A DNA stretch of 64,000 nt from CAZZEX01 sp964653285 (GCA_964653285.1 CAZZEX010000004.1:22813-86812); one strand, 5' to 3'; positions 43,258 through 52,410 are shown, numbered from the stretch's first letter. A program made the numbers and translations. The notes: generated by a model from the sequence alone, not told the origin.

Positions 43258-43568
43258 GGCTGCAAGCAGCGGGGGCCGGGCGGCGACCGAAAATTGGGAT
43301 ATATTGCATCACCTGCGCGTTGGATACCGAACGTTGATCTGCTGCGAAATCCCACTGCTCAGTCAAAGTTGCATTACCTGTAATGTTGTTTATAATTGTA
43401 ATGATAAGGTTTGTCGTGTGATAGACATATAGTATTACCCGGCAACATTTGCGTTGTCCGCGAGAGTCGTGATCTGCTACTTGCAGACTTGCGGTCTGGC
43501 CGCGCTATGAATCTGTTGGTGAATTGTCTGCCACCAGTGCAGACGTTCTCACAGGCAAGGAGGATCTT
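43258..43568 (+). other. Gap between leuS and the HhH gene
   Basis: No gene is seen in 310 bp. A promoter with TTGCAT (43369), a 16-bp spacer and TATAAT (43391) lies about 175 bp before the next start, implying a leader of about 165 nt. The AGGAGG of the next gene is at 43558-43563. Confidence 0.6.
43369..43396 (+). promoter_or_regulatory. Promoter of the coiled-coil gene pair
   Basis: TTGCAT-16 bp-TATAAT, with a perfect -10 box in a locally A+T-rich patch. Confidence 0.65.
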
Positions 43569-44693
43569 ATGCACCCTGAAACCCAGGTCAAAGAAATGGA
43601 CGTTGGCGTGACACCTGAGGGGCTATCTATGGTGGATTTTAACCAGGCCACGGCGGAGGAACTGGAGGTACTTCCGGGCATTGGTCCCATGCTGGCTCGG
43701 CGCATCGTGGCCTATCGAGAGGAGCGGAGGGGCTTTCACTCACCGGAGGAACTCACCGCTGTCCCTGGTATCGGCCGTGCAGCCTATGAGCGACTGGCTG
43801 ATCGGGTGATCGTCACGCTGCCCGAGATGCCCATGCCGCCAGTTGCTGAGGGAGCGCCGCTGGAGGAGCCTCCCGAGGCGGCTTTGGCCTCGCCAGAAGC
43901 CCCTGTGTCGCAGGAGATGGCACCTCCCGAGGCCGAGGAAGCAGTATTGGAGGAGGAATACATCTCCCCGGCGGAGGAGGCTCCTGTCGCCGAGGAAGCA
44001 CCGCTGGAGGAACCTCCCGAGGTGGCTTTGGTCCCGCCAGAAGTCCCTGCGTCGCAGGAGATGGCACTTCCCGAGGCCCAGGAAGCAGTATTGGAAAAAG
44101 AACGCATCTCTCCGGCGGAGGAGACTCCCATCACCGAGGAAGCGCCCACACCCCCTCGCGTTGAAACCGCCGCACCATCCTCTCCCCCTGTACCGGTACG
44201 CGAACCTTCTAAGAGAAGCGGCCTATCCTGGCTTTGGTCATCGCTGGTGGGTGGATTGCTAGGAATGTTCTTTACGCTGCTGGTGTTCTCTGGCATCAAT
44301 GGCTCACTGGACCTGAGCAGTAGCCACGCCGTCCTGGATGTGCAGAACCGGATGGATAATCTGGCGGCGGAAATGAGCTCCCTGGGAGGGGAGATTGACG
44401 GGCTGCGGCAGCGACTGGACACGCTGGAAGGTCTGACTGCCCGGATGGAGAAAGCAGAGTCCGCTGTGGATACCCTCCGTCAAGAGACGACGGCCCTCGA
44501 CCAGCGGGCCGATGTCCTGGAGAGCGAATTGGCGAGTGTCTCGGAGGATCTCTCCGTGATACAGGCGCAAGCGCAGCGGGTGACGACGTTCTTCGGCCAA
44601 CTCCAGGCGTTGTTGGAGGAGACTTTCGGAGACGAAGCAGCGACCGAGCCAACGCCCGAATCGCCTGTTGAGACCCCCACACCCACCCAGTAA
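43569..44693 (+). CDS. HhH (ComEA-like) membrane protein with coiled coil
   Basis: The 374-residue protein starts at ATG 43569 with AGGAGG 5 nt upstream. Residues 17-75 form a ComEA-type double helix-hairpin-helix (V-D-F-N-Q-A-T-A-E-E-L-E-V-L-P-G-I-G). Two near-identical 48-residue acidic repeats follow (A-P-L-E-E-P-P-E-x-A-L). One transmembrane helix comes next (about 217-240), then a heptad coiled coil and a T-P-E-S tail. No signal peptide precedes the HhH, so it probably lies on the cytoplasmic side. Its downstream partner also has a helix plus coiled coil. Confidence 0.8.
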   Translation: MHPETQVKEMDVGVTPEGLSMVDFNQATAEELEVLPGIGPMLARRIVAYREERRGFHSPEELTAVPGIGRAAYERLADRVIVTLPEMPMPPVAEGAPLEEPPEAALASPEAPVSQEMAPPEAEEAVLEEEYISPAEEAPVAEEAPLEEPPEVALVPPEVPASQEMALPEAQEAVLEKERISPAEETPITEEAPTPPRVETAAPSSPPVPVREPSKRSGLSWLWSSLVGGLLGMFFTLLVFSGINGSLDLSSSHAVLDVQNRMDNLAAEMSSLGGEIDGLRQRLDTLEGLTARMEKAESAVDTLRQETTALDQRADVLESELASVSEDLSVIQAQAQRVTTFFGQLQALLEETFGDEAATEPTPESPVETPTPTQ

Positions 44694-44705
44694 GGAGATG
44701 GAACT

Positions 44706-45551
44706 ATGACGTATCAACAACCGACTTCAAAACCATCAGGGAGCCCCGTCCTGCGGGCCATTGGGGGTTTCTTTCGTTTCTTGATTCGCCTTCTCTTTGT
44801 CCTGATTGTGGGCGCGTTGGTCGGCCTGGGGCTCTACTATGGCGTGCCCTGGGTTTACCGCAGCCTGGTGCAGCCGGTACAGCAAAACACCGCGCGCGTT
44901 ACCGCGTTGGAGCAGCGGATGGCGCAGGAGCAGGCCCGCTTGCAGGATGAGAACCTGGCCCTTCAGGAGCGCATCGCTACTCTGGAAGCCGAGATGACCG
45001 CATTGGAGGAGAAATCTGCCGTTCAAGCACAGGAGATAGAGGGGACTGTAGAGCAGATCCAGCAACTGGAGCGCCGCACCACTCAGGCGGAAGAGGACCT
45101 GGGGGCGCAGCAGGAAGTTGTGGAGGCCCTGCGTTCGAAACTGGACAGCGCCACTACCAACCTGGGTGAGCGGACTGATCAGGTCGCCGGGCGGACAGAG
45201 AGGCTCGAAGGCCGACTGGCGCTGCTTCAAGCCGCGCAGGATCTGTTGAAGGTACGCCTCCTGCTGCTGGAGGAGGACTCCAAGGGCGCGCGCGATACCC
45301 TTACCCTGGCGACGATACATTTAGAACATGCGGTGACATTGATGCCGGAGCAGGCGGAGACGCTCCTGGGATTGCAGGAGCGGACAGCGGGGCTGGAACG
45401 GCTTATCGCGGCGCGTTCTTTCCGAGTAGGGACAGAACTGGAGTCACTCTGGGCTGACGTGATGGATTTAGTGCTGCCCTCTGTCTTGCCCCTTGCCGGG
45501 GAACTAACCCCGGAAGTACCTGCTGAGCCGACGCCTACCCCAACACCCTGA
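44706..45551 (+). CDS. Membrane-anchored coiled-coil protein
   Basis: The 281-residue protein has a short Ser/Pro-rich cytoplasmic start, one transmembrane helix (about 27-50) and a long heptad coiled coil (about 60-180: L-E-Q-R-M-A-Q-E-Q-A-R-L). A helical domain (about 185-255) and a T-P-T-P-T-P tail end it. It starts 12 bp after its neighbour, with AAGGAG before ATG. The shared architecture suggests the two pair. No family is recognised. Confidence 0.8.
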   Translation: MTYQQPTSKPSGSPVLRAIGGFFRFLIRLLFVLIVGALVGLGLYYGVPWVYRSLVQPVQQNTARVTALEQRMAQEQARLQDENLALQERIATLEAEMTALEEKSAVQAQEIEGTVEQIQQLERRTTQAEEDLGAQQEVVEALRSKLDSATTNLGERTDQVAGRTERLEGRLALLQAAQDLLKVRLLLLEEDSKGARDTLTLATIHLEHAVTLMPEQAETLLGLQERTAGLERLIAARSFRVGTELESLWADVMDLVLPSVLPLAGELTPEVPAEPTPTPTP

Positions 45552-45564
45552 CGGGGTGTTGGGG
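45538..45564. terminator. Hairpin at the end of the coiled-coil gene
   Basis: CCCCAACACCC, TGAC, GGGGTGTTGGGG is a strong stem overlapping the stop codon and placed between convergent genes, so it can serve both. There is no U-run. Confidence 0.55.
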
Positions 45565-45601
45565 GTAAACTGGATGCCGGACGCCGGATGGGCGTTGCTG
45601 A

Positions 45602-47065
45602 TCACTCGCGCTCTGGCAGGCTATCCATTCCAGCGGCCTGGGCTGCCTGCAGTGTGATGGCCTCCAGTTCGCGAATTACTTCATCGGGCAAGGGCTGGGG
45701 TTCATAGGCAGCGATGATTTCTTCGACGCGCCGGTGGGCGCGCTCGGCGACGTCCAGGCTGCCCTTTGCCTCCCAGTTGCGGCGGAAGTCACGGTCCACC
45801 ACCGGGCTGGGGATGAACAGTTCCTCTCGGAACCAGCGGCGCGTGTGGGGCGTGCTCAGGAAATTGCCCGCGTGTCCCACCTGGCGGATGACCTCCAGCG
45901 CCAGGGGCGTCTCCCGCTCGACCATCCCGGCCACCAGCCGCTTCGCCATCCCCACGATCTCGGCGTCAATCACCAGTTTCTCCAGGCTGAAGCAGCTCTC
46001 AAAGTCGAGCATGCCGGGGCCGGAGATCATGTTGATGCCTGCCAGTGCCCCCAACACCGCGCCGATGCCCGATTCGAATCCGCACTGGGCGTCCACTACC
46101 TTGGAGTCGGACATTCCCAGGTAAGCGTGAGTGGGCAGACCAAGATGCTTGCCCACCTCCGCGTAGGCGCAATCAATCATCGTCGTCTCGATAGCACCCA
46201 TCGGGGTGGTGCCCGTGCGCATATCGAAGGCGGCGGGGGAGCCACCCCAGACGATGCACGCGCCGGGGTTGACCAGTTGGTGGATGGTGACCCCGCTCAG
46301 GTTCTCGGCGGTATGCTGGACGACCGCGCCCAGGAGAGTCGCCGGCCCCGTGGCTCCCGCCAGCGGCATACTCACCAGTTGCGCCGGCACCCGGTATTGG
46401 GCACAGTCCATCAGGTTCTCACAGGTGATCTCAGACCACAGAAGCGGCGGGGAGGGGCAGACATCGAAGACAGCTATGGGCTTCTCTGCCAGTGCCTTCT
46501 CGCTGCCGGCCATCGCCACTAGCATGTCCTTCATCATCCCCCACGTCTCGACAGCAAACGCGCCGGTGACGACTGGCTTGCGGGTGCAGAGCAGGACCAG
46601 GTAGAGCCGGTAGAGATCGGCGATCTCCTGCGGGACATCCGCGCAGACTAGGGAGGTAGCGACCCCGTCCAGCGCGTCCAGTCCGTCGGCCAGTTTGATG
46701 AAGTGCACAAAGTCGGCGGTGACTGGCGAGCGCGAGCGCTTCACGCCGTGGTCGAGGATCTTGATGGCGGCTGACCCAGGGTCAAAGTGCACGTCATCAC
46801 CGCCGTAGTGCACCGTTGGTTCACCGTCGGCGTCGTAGAGGTGAAACGACGAGGGGGCCGTTTCGAGCGCCCGGCGGGCCAGGTCGGCTGGAATGCGCAC
46901 CACCTGCACCTCGAGGTCTACCTCTGCACCATGCTCGGCCAGGAGACGCAGCGCGCGGTCGGAGTGGACGCGCACGCCTGGGTCGCTCAACAGATCGTAG
47001 GCCTCAGAGACGATGCGCTCAATGGTCTCGGGAGACAGAAACTGTAGACGGGGTCGCATGGTCAC
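45602..47065 (-). CDS. MttB-superfamily methyltransferase (non-pyrrolysine)
   Basis: The 487-residue protein resembles the TIM-barrel trimethylamine methyltransferase family: V-H-Y-G-G-D-D-V-H-F-D-P-G-S, V-T-G-A-F-A-V-E-T and G-A-C-I-V-W-G-G. Its frame is uninterrupted, with no internal amber codon, so it belongs to the Pyl-less members that demethylate quaternary amines such as glycine betaine or proline betaine onto a corrinoid protein. No corrinoid protein gene is adjacent. GTG 47065 (AAGGAG 5 nt upstream) or ATG 47059 starts it. It is the last gene of the ECF-transporter operon, 27 bp after EcfA. Confidence 0.88.
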   Translation of the reverse strand: MTMRPRLQFLSPETIERIVSEAYDLLSDPGVRVHSDRALRLLAEHGAEVDLEVQVVRIPADLARRALETAPSSFHLYDADGEPTVHYGGDDVHFDPGSAAIKILDHGVKRSRSPVTADFVHFIKLADGLDALDGVATSLVCADVPQEIADLYRLYLVLLCTRKPVVTGAFAVETWGMMKDMLVAMAGSEKALAEKPIAVFDVCPSPPLLWSEITCENLMDCAQYRVPAQLVSMPLAGATGPATLLGAVVQHTAENLSGVTIHQLVNPGACIVWGGSPAAFDMRTGTTPMGAIETTMIDCAYAEVGKHLGLPTHAYLGMSDSKVVDAQCGFESGIGAVLGALAGINMISGPGMLDFESCFSLEKLVIDAEIVGMAKRLVAGMVERETPLALEVIRQVGHAGNFLSTPHTRRWFREELFIPSPVVDRDFRRNWEAKGSLDVAERAHRRVEEIIAAYEPQPLPDEVIRELEAITLQAAQAAGMDSLPERE

Positions 47066-47092
47066 GTTTGCTCCTTGTATCAGAAATTGCTC

Positions 47093-47932
47093 TCAGGAGA
47101 CCAATTCCTGGAAACGGGCGACCATCTCCTCCACCGTCATCGTGCCCAGATCGAAGCCCAGGTCCACACAGGCCTGCGCCAGTTGCGTGATCTGCGGAGG
47201 CTCCACGAACGTCTTGGCCAGCACGTCCGGCCGGGCAAAGATTTCCCGGGTCGGGCCATCCGCCAGCACCTCGCCCATCCCCAGCACCAGTGTACGTTTG
47301 GCATGTCGGGCCACGATGGGCATGTCGTGGGTGATGATGATGATGATGTGCCCGCGCTCGCGGTGCAGGTCCTCCAGGAAATCCATGATTTCCAGCGACT
47401 GTTTAACATCCTGGCCAGTGGTCGGCTCGTCCACGATGATCACCTTAGGGCGCAATGCCAGGATTGAGCCGATAGCCACCCGCTGGCGCAGCCCCTTAGT
47501 GAGAAAGAAAGGGTGTTGCTTCAAGTAGCGCTCTGCCAATCCCACCACTTGGACCGCTTCCTCAACCCGTGCCCTGACCTCCTCATCCGGCAACTGGATG
47601 TTGCGCGGGCCATAGGCGATCTCATCCCATACGTTGCTGTTAAAGAGTTGGTGGTCGGGGTTTTGGAACACATATCCAACCCGTTTGGCCATTTGGGTGA
47701 TCGAGGTTGTTCGAGTGTCCAGGCCGTCAACAACCACACACCCCTGGGAAGGCTTGAACAGCCCGTTAAGGCACTTTGAAAGAGTGGTCTTACCCGAGCC
47801 ATTCTGGCCGACGAGGGCTATGAAATCGCCATCATGGATAGAGAGGTTAATGCCCCGCAGGGCAACCGTCCCATCGGGATAGCGATAGACCAGATTCTCG
47901 ACTTGAATGTAGGGGGCCCGCTCGCTTATCAT
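47093..47932 (-). CDS. ecfA1: ECF transporter ATP-binding protein A1
   Basis: The 279-residue ABC ATPase has Walker A G-Q-N-G-S-G-K-T-T, Q-loop Q-N-P-D-H-Q-L-F (typical of ECF ATPases), Walker B V-I-I-V-D-E-P and the H-loop T-H-D. The signature region reads L-T-K-G-L-R-Q-R-V-A, divergent from LSGGQ. With its partner it energises uptake of a vitamin-like solute. It overlaps ecfA2 by 4 nt. Confidence 0.93.
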   Translation of the reverse strand: MISERAPYIQVENLVYRYPDGTVALRGINLSIHDGDFIALVGQNGSGKTTLSKCLNGLFKPSQGCVVVDGLDTRTTSITQMAKRVGYVFQNPDHQLFNSNVWDEIAYGPRNIQLPDEEVRARVEEAVQVVGLAERYLKQHPFFLTKGLRQRVAIGSILALRPKVIIVDEPTTGQDVKQSLEIMDFLEDLHRERGHIIIIITHDMPIVARHAKRTLVLGMGEVLADGPTREIFARPDVLAKTFVEPPQITQLAQACVDLGFDLGTMTVEEMVARFQELVS

Positions 47933-48789
47933 CGTTTCCTCCCATTATCCATCAGCGCACGCAGCCGGGCCACAGCCTCGTCCAGTGTGAGGGGTAGTTT
48001 ATCCTGATAGTAGCCGCTCTTGAGCAGTTTGTAAAAGAGGTGGATCGCTCCCGGTGGAAACACGTCACGTTTCAACAGGATGTCCATCTGCTCGAAGAAT
48101 CGTTCCGTGTCGTCCACGAGCGCCACTTTACCTTCGTACAGCAGTATCATACGGTCGGCCAGAGGGACCAGGTTCTCCAGATTGTGCTCAATGACGACGA
48201 TGGTGCTATGTTGCTCTTGTTTCAATTGAGCCAGCACTTCGAAGACCCGCTTGCGACTGATGGGATCGAGCATGGATGTTGGCTCATCCAGCACCAGCAC
48301 CTTGGGCGTCATCGCCAGCACGGATGCCAGCGCCACCCGGGCTTTCTGTCCACCAGATACCTCGTAGGGGGGTTTGTCCATGAGCGGGCCGATTTTAGTT
48401 AACGGTACCACCCAGGCCAGCCGCTCCCGAATCTCGTTCACATTTAGCCCTATGTTCTCCATGCCGAAAACCACCTCATCCTCAACAGTCATCGCTGTGA
48501 ATTGGGCTTCGGGGTCCGAAAACACAACGCCTACTATCTCAGTCAGGTCTTCGGAGCGGTACTCCTCGACCTCCTTCCCCATCACGTACACGTGCCCCTT
48601 GCGCACGCCATAGTACTGATTGGGGATCAAGCCGTTGATAGAGTAGGCCAGGGTGGTCTTGCCGGCCCCGTTCGGACCGATGATCCCGACGAAAGTGCCC
48701 TCTTCGATCTCCAGGTTGATGCCCTTCAAGGCCGGTACTTCGGTCTGGGTATATTTCCAAACGTAGTTCTCAAAGTGGACAATCGCCAT
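47929..48789 (-). CDS. ecfA2: ECF transporter ATP-binding protein A2
   Basis: The 286-residue ABC ATPase has Walker A G-P-N-G-A-G-K-T-T, signature V-S-G-G-Q-K-A-R-V-A, Walker B V-L-V-L-D-E-P and H-loop I-E-H. It has the Q-loop S-D-P-E-A-Q-F. Its good signature complements the divergent one in A1, so the pair may be functionally asymmetric. It lies 13 bp after ecfT. Confidence 0.93.
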   Translation of the reverse strand: MAIVHFENYVWKYTQTEVPALKGINLEIEEGTFVGIIGPNGAGKTTLAYSINGLIPNQYYGVRKGHVYVMGKEVEEYRSEDLTEIVGVVFSDPEAQFTAMTVEDEVVFGMENIGLNVNEIRERLAWVVPLTKIGPLMDKPPYEVSGGQKARVALASVLAMTPKVLVLDEPTSMLDPISRKRVFEVLAQLKQEQHSTIVVIEHNLENLVPLADRMILLYEGKVALVDDTERFFEQMDILLKRDVFPPGAIHLFYKLLKSGYYQDKLPLTLDEAVARLRALMDNGRKR

Positions 48790-48802
48790 GTGCCTCCTTT
48801 GG

Positions 48803-49663
48803 TTACAACAAGATGCTGTGCAGCAAGGCCTCGGTCAGCGAGCCTTCGAGTGCCAGCAGTCCAAAGCCATACCGCAAGACAAGCAAGGCGATCAACATAA
48901 GTGCAAGCACGGCAATGATGGCAAAGTCCTGCTTCTTGAAGTGATAGTGAGTCAGCACATAGTCAGCACGCTCGGGATTGTGCAACAGTCCCGTGAAGCT
49001 ATAGCCGCGAGCCACCAATGCATTAGAGAACTCGTCCGCACGGCGCAACGCCAGCGCGAAGAGCGGGATGATGTACATCACGAACTGTCTGAGTTTGTAG
49101 GCGATGGATTTGCCGGCTGGGTCAAAGCCGCGCGCTTTCTCGGCCTGACGCACGATGGAGAAATCCTCCAGCACCATTCCCGCCGAGCGCAACGCCATCG
49201 CCACCAGGTAGGTCATAGCGAACGGGATGCGGATGCTGCGCATGGCTACAATGATGTCCCGTTCGCGAGAACTGCTGAGGAAGTAGACCGTGATGAATAT
49301 CATCGGCACAACGCGGAAGTAGACAACTATTGCCTCGACAATACGCTCGTAGTAGATGCGGATGCCTAAGAAACGGATCAATTCCGTGAACTCGGGGTGG
49401 TTACCAGCGAAGACTGTGTGCGAGAACAAGATCAGGCTCCCCATGGAAATCGCCACGGGCACGTAGAACTTTAGCGTCGCAAGGCTGATGCGACTGTATC
49501 GCATCAGTATGATGACAAGAACAATGAAAAAGACGTTCCACTCCGGCGCGACGATGATCATAGGGAAAAGACTGACGACGAAGAGGAAAAAAACTCGCAC
49601 AAAGGGATGCACATCATAGATGGGGGATTCCTCCGGCACGTAGCCCAGAAGTGTCTTATTCAT
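48803..49663 (-). CDS. ecfT: ECF transporter transmembrane protein T
   Basis: The 286-residue protein has about five to six membrane helices and the two A-R-G coupling-helix signatures (E-K-A-R-G-F-D and L-V-A-R-G-Y) that contact the two ATPases. It connects the S component to ATP hydrolysis. It lies between the S-component gene and the ATPase genes. Confidence 0.92.
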   Translation of the reverse strand: MNKTLLGYVPEESPIYDVHPFVRVFFLFVVSLFPMIIVAPEWNVFFIVLVIILMRYSRISLATLKFYVPVAISMGSLILFSHTVFAGNHPEFTELIRFLGIRIYYERIVEAIVVYFRVVPMIFITVYFLSSSRERDIIVAMRSIRIPFAMTYLVAMALRSAGMVLEDFSIVRQAEKARGFDPAGKSIAYKLRQFVMYIIPLFALALRRADEFSNALVARGYSFTGLLHNPERADYVLTHYHFKKQDFAIIAVLALMLIALLVLRYGFGLLALEGSLTEALLHSILL

Positions 49664-49733
49664 TCATCTCCCCTATATCACATGCGGGGGGAGAGTCCGT
49701 GAACTCTCCCCCCGACTGAGCGCAGCGATTGCG

Positions 49734-50339
49734 CTAGGCGAACCACTTCTTAACGAATGCCTTGCTGCGCATAACGACATCGGATAGGGCCTTCATCAAG
49801 ATCAGGCCGAAGATGATGCCGGCGATCTCGTTGCCCGCGAACCAGCCCCAGATAAACACCGGTACCGATTCAGCGGTCAGCAGGCCAAAGCCCCTTAACA
49901 CCACGAGCGGTGAGTAGAGCGCACCGAAGATGTTGCCCAGGGTAATGGCCACCAAGAAGATCAGGTAGTCACGTCCCTTTCTGAGCCGTGGGTCGGCCTT
50001 GAAGACGCGGAAGGCCAGGGCCGGCAGGAAGGCCTGCATCGCGTTGGCCGGGATGTATGCCAGCGAGACGTAAACGGGTGTGCCGGCAATGCCATTGGAG
50101 ATGATCGGGAACAACGACGCAGCGATCACCCCCCAGGCCCCGAACCAAACGGAGCCTACATTCTGGACAGCAATGGCAGGCCAGAAGAAGTTGACGCCAA
50201 AGCCCAGAGGCAGGGTGAAACTCCCGAAGGCACCCACCACGGCCCCAATGCCAATCAGCAGGGCGGTGATCACGATGTGAATCACGCCTACGGGCCGTCT
50301 TTCCCCTTCTTCCAGTTCCCAGATTTTTTCTTTTTCCAT
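49734..50339 (-). CDS. ECF transporter substrate-binding (S) component
   Basis: The 201-residue protein has six hydrophobic helices, including an N-terminal I-T-A-L-L-I-G-I-G-A-V-V-G-A helix with the small-residue spacing used by S components to dock on EcfT. A distinctive G-F-G-V-N-F-F-W-P and an N-A-M-Q-A-F loop are present. The ligand is not identifiable. The presence of an MttB-family gene in the operon suggests a methylated amine or a corrinoid precursor, as inference. It has a doubled ribosome-binding site. Confidence 0.82.
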   Translation of the reverse strand: MEKEKIWELEEGERRPVGVIHIVITALLIGIGAVVGAFGSFTLPLGFGVNFFWPAIAVQNVGSVWFGAWGVIAASLFPIISNGIAGTPVYVSLAYIPANAMQAFLPALAFRVFKADPRLRKGRDYLIFLVAITLGNIFGALYSPLVVLRGFGLLTAESVPVFIWGWFAGNEIAGIIFGLILMKALSDVVMRSKAFVKKWFA

Positions 50340-50504
50340 TGTTAATACCCTCCTATTACCCTCCTATTATCAAGATGCAAGTTGTCCAACGTGGCTCGTG
50401 CGTCTTACGTCTCGTTACAATAGGCACCTCCTTCACCAATGAGTAAGTTAACATGAGGGGCACGCCTGCGTCGTTAATCTAGCATAGTTCATCCAAGTTG
50501 TCAA
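50340..50504 (-). promoter_or_regulatory. Promoter and leader of the ECF/MttB operon
   Basis: TTGACA (50499-50504), a 17-bp spacer and TAGATT (50476-50481) give a good promoter. The leader of about 130 nt ends in a tandem duplication AATAGGAGGGT-AATAGGAGGGT, doubling the Shine-Dalgarno sequence before ATG. Other leader structure (GTAACGAGACGTAAGACG) does not match a riboswitch I know. Confidence 0.65.
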
Positions 50505-50537
50505 ACGGACAAGGAGACACCTGTCCCTGTACATCAC

Positions 50538-52058
50538 TCAGGGTGTCCTTCCGTAGATCGTGGTCAGTTCCAGGAGCCGCGCCGCGACCTCGCCAGTCAG
50601 TGCGCCCAGTGCGCCGGGCAAGAGACGCCAGCACCAATTGGGCGGGCCGACGGTGCCAGGCGTGTTCATCCGCGCTTCGTGCCCCAGGCTCAGCAGGTCT
50701 TGAACGGTGGTGATGGCCGTGTTGGCGACCGTTGCCCACGCCAGCCGGATTAGGTCCCAGGCGACGTCCGATCCGTCTCTGCCCAGATACTTGCGGGCAT
50801 AGTCCCGCTCCGCCTCTGTGGATGTGACGTGGTACCAGCCAACGGTCGTGTCGTTGTCGTGGGTGCCGGTGTACACCACACAGTCACGGGTGAAGTTGTG
50901 GGGCAGGAAGAGATCGGTCGGGCCGGCGCTGAAGGCGAACTGGAGCACCTTCATGCCGGGGTAGCCGAACCCGGCCTGCAAAGCGTCCACGCCGGCACGC
51001 GATTCGGCGTCGAAATCGCCCAGGTCCTCGGCGATGATCGCCACCTCGCCCAGCGCAGCGGTGACGGCGTGGAACAGGTCGGCGCCCGGACCGTACAACC
51101 AGCGTCCGTTGATCGCTGTTTCTTCCCCCGCCGGAACTTCCCAGTAGTTGTAAAAGCCTCGAAAGTGGTCAATGCGCACCACATCGGCCTGGGTGAAGGC
51201 CATGCGGAAACGGGCGATCCACCAGGCGTACCCCTCCTGGGCCATCACTTCCCAGCGATAGAGAGGATGGCTCCACAGTTGCCCCGTCTCGCTGAAGTAG
51301 TCGGGGGGGACGCCGGAGACGACCGTTGGCTGGAGGTGCTCGTCAAAGTGGAAAAGGTGGGGATTGGCCCAGACGTCGGCGCTGTCCGTGGAGACAAAGA
51401 TGGGGATGTCGCCGATGATGCGGATGCCCCGCTCATTGGCGTACCGTTTGACGGCCAGCCATTGCTCAAAGAACTGCCATTGGCGGTACTTCTGGTTTTC
51501 GATTTCGTCAGCCAGCGACTCTCGCCTGCGGGCCAGCGCTTCCGGCTGCCGGGCGACGACTTCTGGCTCCCACTTGTGCCAGGGGCGGAGATTGTGCGCC
51601 TCTTTCAAGGCCATAAACATGGCAAAATCATCCAGCCAGAAAGCCTGCTCTTCGCAAAAGCGGGCCAAGGCCGCTCGCTGGCTGGCAGGGGCCCGGGCCC
51701 GGAAGTTAGCGAAGGCCCGGTCCAGCAAACCTGTCTTGTAGCGGATGATCGGCCCGAAATCCACCCGCTCGTCGGGGAAGGCGGGTACGTCCTCCAGGTC
51801 CGCTTCCGAGAGGTGGCCGGTCTCCATCAGTCTTTCGGGGCTGATGAGCATCGGGTTGCCGGCAAAGGCGGAGAGGGTCTGGTAGGGAGAATCGGCGTAG
51901 TCGGTGGGGCTCAGGGGGAGCACCTGCCAGTAGGATTGGCCAGCTGCCGCCAGAAAATCCACAAACCGGTAGGCTGCGTCGCCCAGGTCACCGATGCCGA
52001 ACCGGCCGGGGAGCGACGTGGGGTGCAGCAAGATGCCGCTGCGGCGCGGGAATCTCAT
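50538..52058 (-). CDS. malQ: 4-alpha-glucanotransferase (amylomaltase)
   Basis: The 506-residue GH77 enzyme reads G-I-L-L-H-P-T-S-L-P-G at the start and D-S-P-Y-Q-T at the substrate loop. It has V-R-I-D-H-F-R-G-F with the catalytic nucleophile Asp, I-I-A-E-D-L-G with the acid/base Glu, and G-T-H-D-N-D-T. It transfers maltooligosaccharide units in glycogen or maltodextrin metabolism. The length is normal. It stands alone between divergent and unrelated genes. Confidence 0.96.
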   Translation of the reverse strand: MRFPRRSGILLHPTSLPGRFGIGDLGDAAYRFVDFLAAAGQSYWQVLPLSPTDYADSPYQTLSAFAGNPMLISPERLMETGHLSEADLEDVPAFPDERVDFGPIIRYKTGLLDRAFANFRARAPASQRAALARFCEEQAFWLDDFAMFMALKEAHNLRPWHKWEPEVVARQPEALARRRESLADEIENQKYRQWQFFEQWLAVKRYANERGIRIIGDIPIFVSTDSADVWANPHLFHFDEHLQPTVVSGVPPDYFSETGQLWSHPLYRWEVMAQEGYAWWIARFRMAFTQADVVRIDHFRGFYNYWEVPAGEETAINGRWLYGPGADLFHAVTAALGEVAIIAEDLGDFDAESRAGVDALQAGFGYPGMKVLQFAFSAGPTDLFLPHNFTRDCVVYTGTHDNDTTVGWYHVTSTEAERDYARKYLGRDGSDVAWDLIRLAWATVANTAITTVQDLLSLGHEARMNTPGTVGPPNWCWRLLPGALGALTGEVAARLLELTTIYGRTP

Positions 52059-52404
52059 CTGTCAAATCTCCGTGGTTGTCGAGTGCACCGTCGCCAGAAC
52101 ACGCCCCATTATAGCAGAGTTTCCCGTCTTGTGCACGTTTCAGAGCAAGTCCGCCCGCCGCCAGGCAAGCCCGGGGCCTTTCGACTGGCGTCCCGCATTT
52201 GTGCAGATGCTACCGCCGGGCTATAATCAGGCCTGGATTGCCACCGATGCAAGCAGTACCGCTGTGCACACCGGCGGGCTGGAGGCGAGGTGGCCGTAGG
52301 TTTGTTATATGATGGGGATGGCCCCAGCAAAGGACGAACATTTCCGCATATATCCCGTTATGCGGCCCAACGGAAGTTGAACTGCCCCAATGCTGTGAAG
52401 GAGA
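52059..52404. other. Divergent gap between malQ and the DUF3795 gene
   Basis: About 345 bp with no convincing gene; frames through it are short or lack starts. CATTATAGCAGAG near 52110 and A+T-rich text near 52300-52330 could hold promoters for the two divergent genes, but no clear -35/-10 pair is seen. Confidence 0.4.
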
Positions 52405-52410
52405 ATGAGA

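Noticed and set aside
45602..47065. Pyrrolysine-containing MttB
   Set aside because: The frame has no in-frame amber codon, so it is a Pyl-less family member.
50340..50504. Known vitamin riboswitch before the ECF operon
   Set aside because: I could not match cobalamin, TPP, FMN, THF or preQ1 core motifs in the leader; only a promoter and doubled Shine-Dalgarno are supported.
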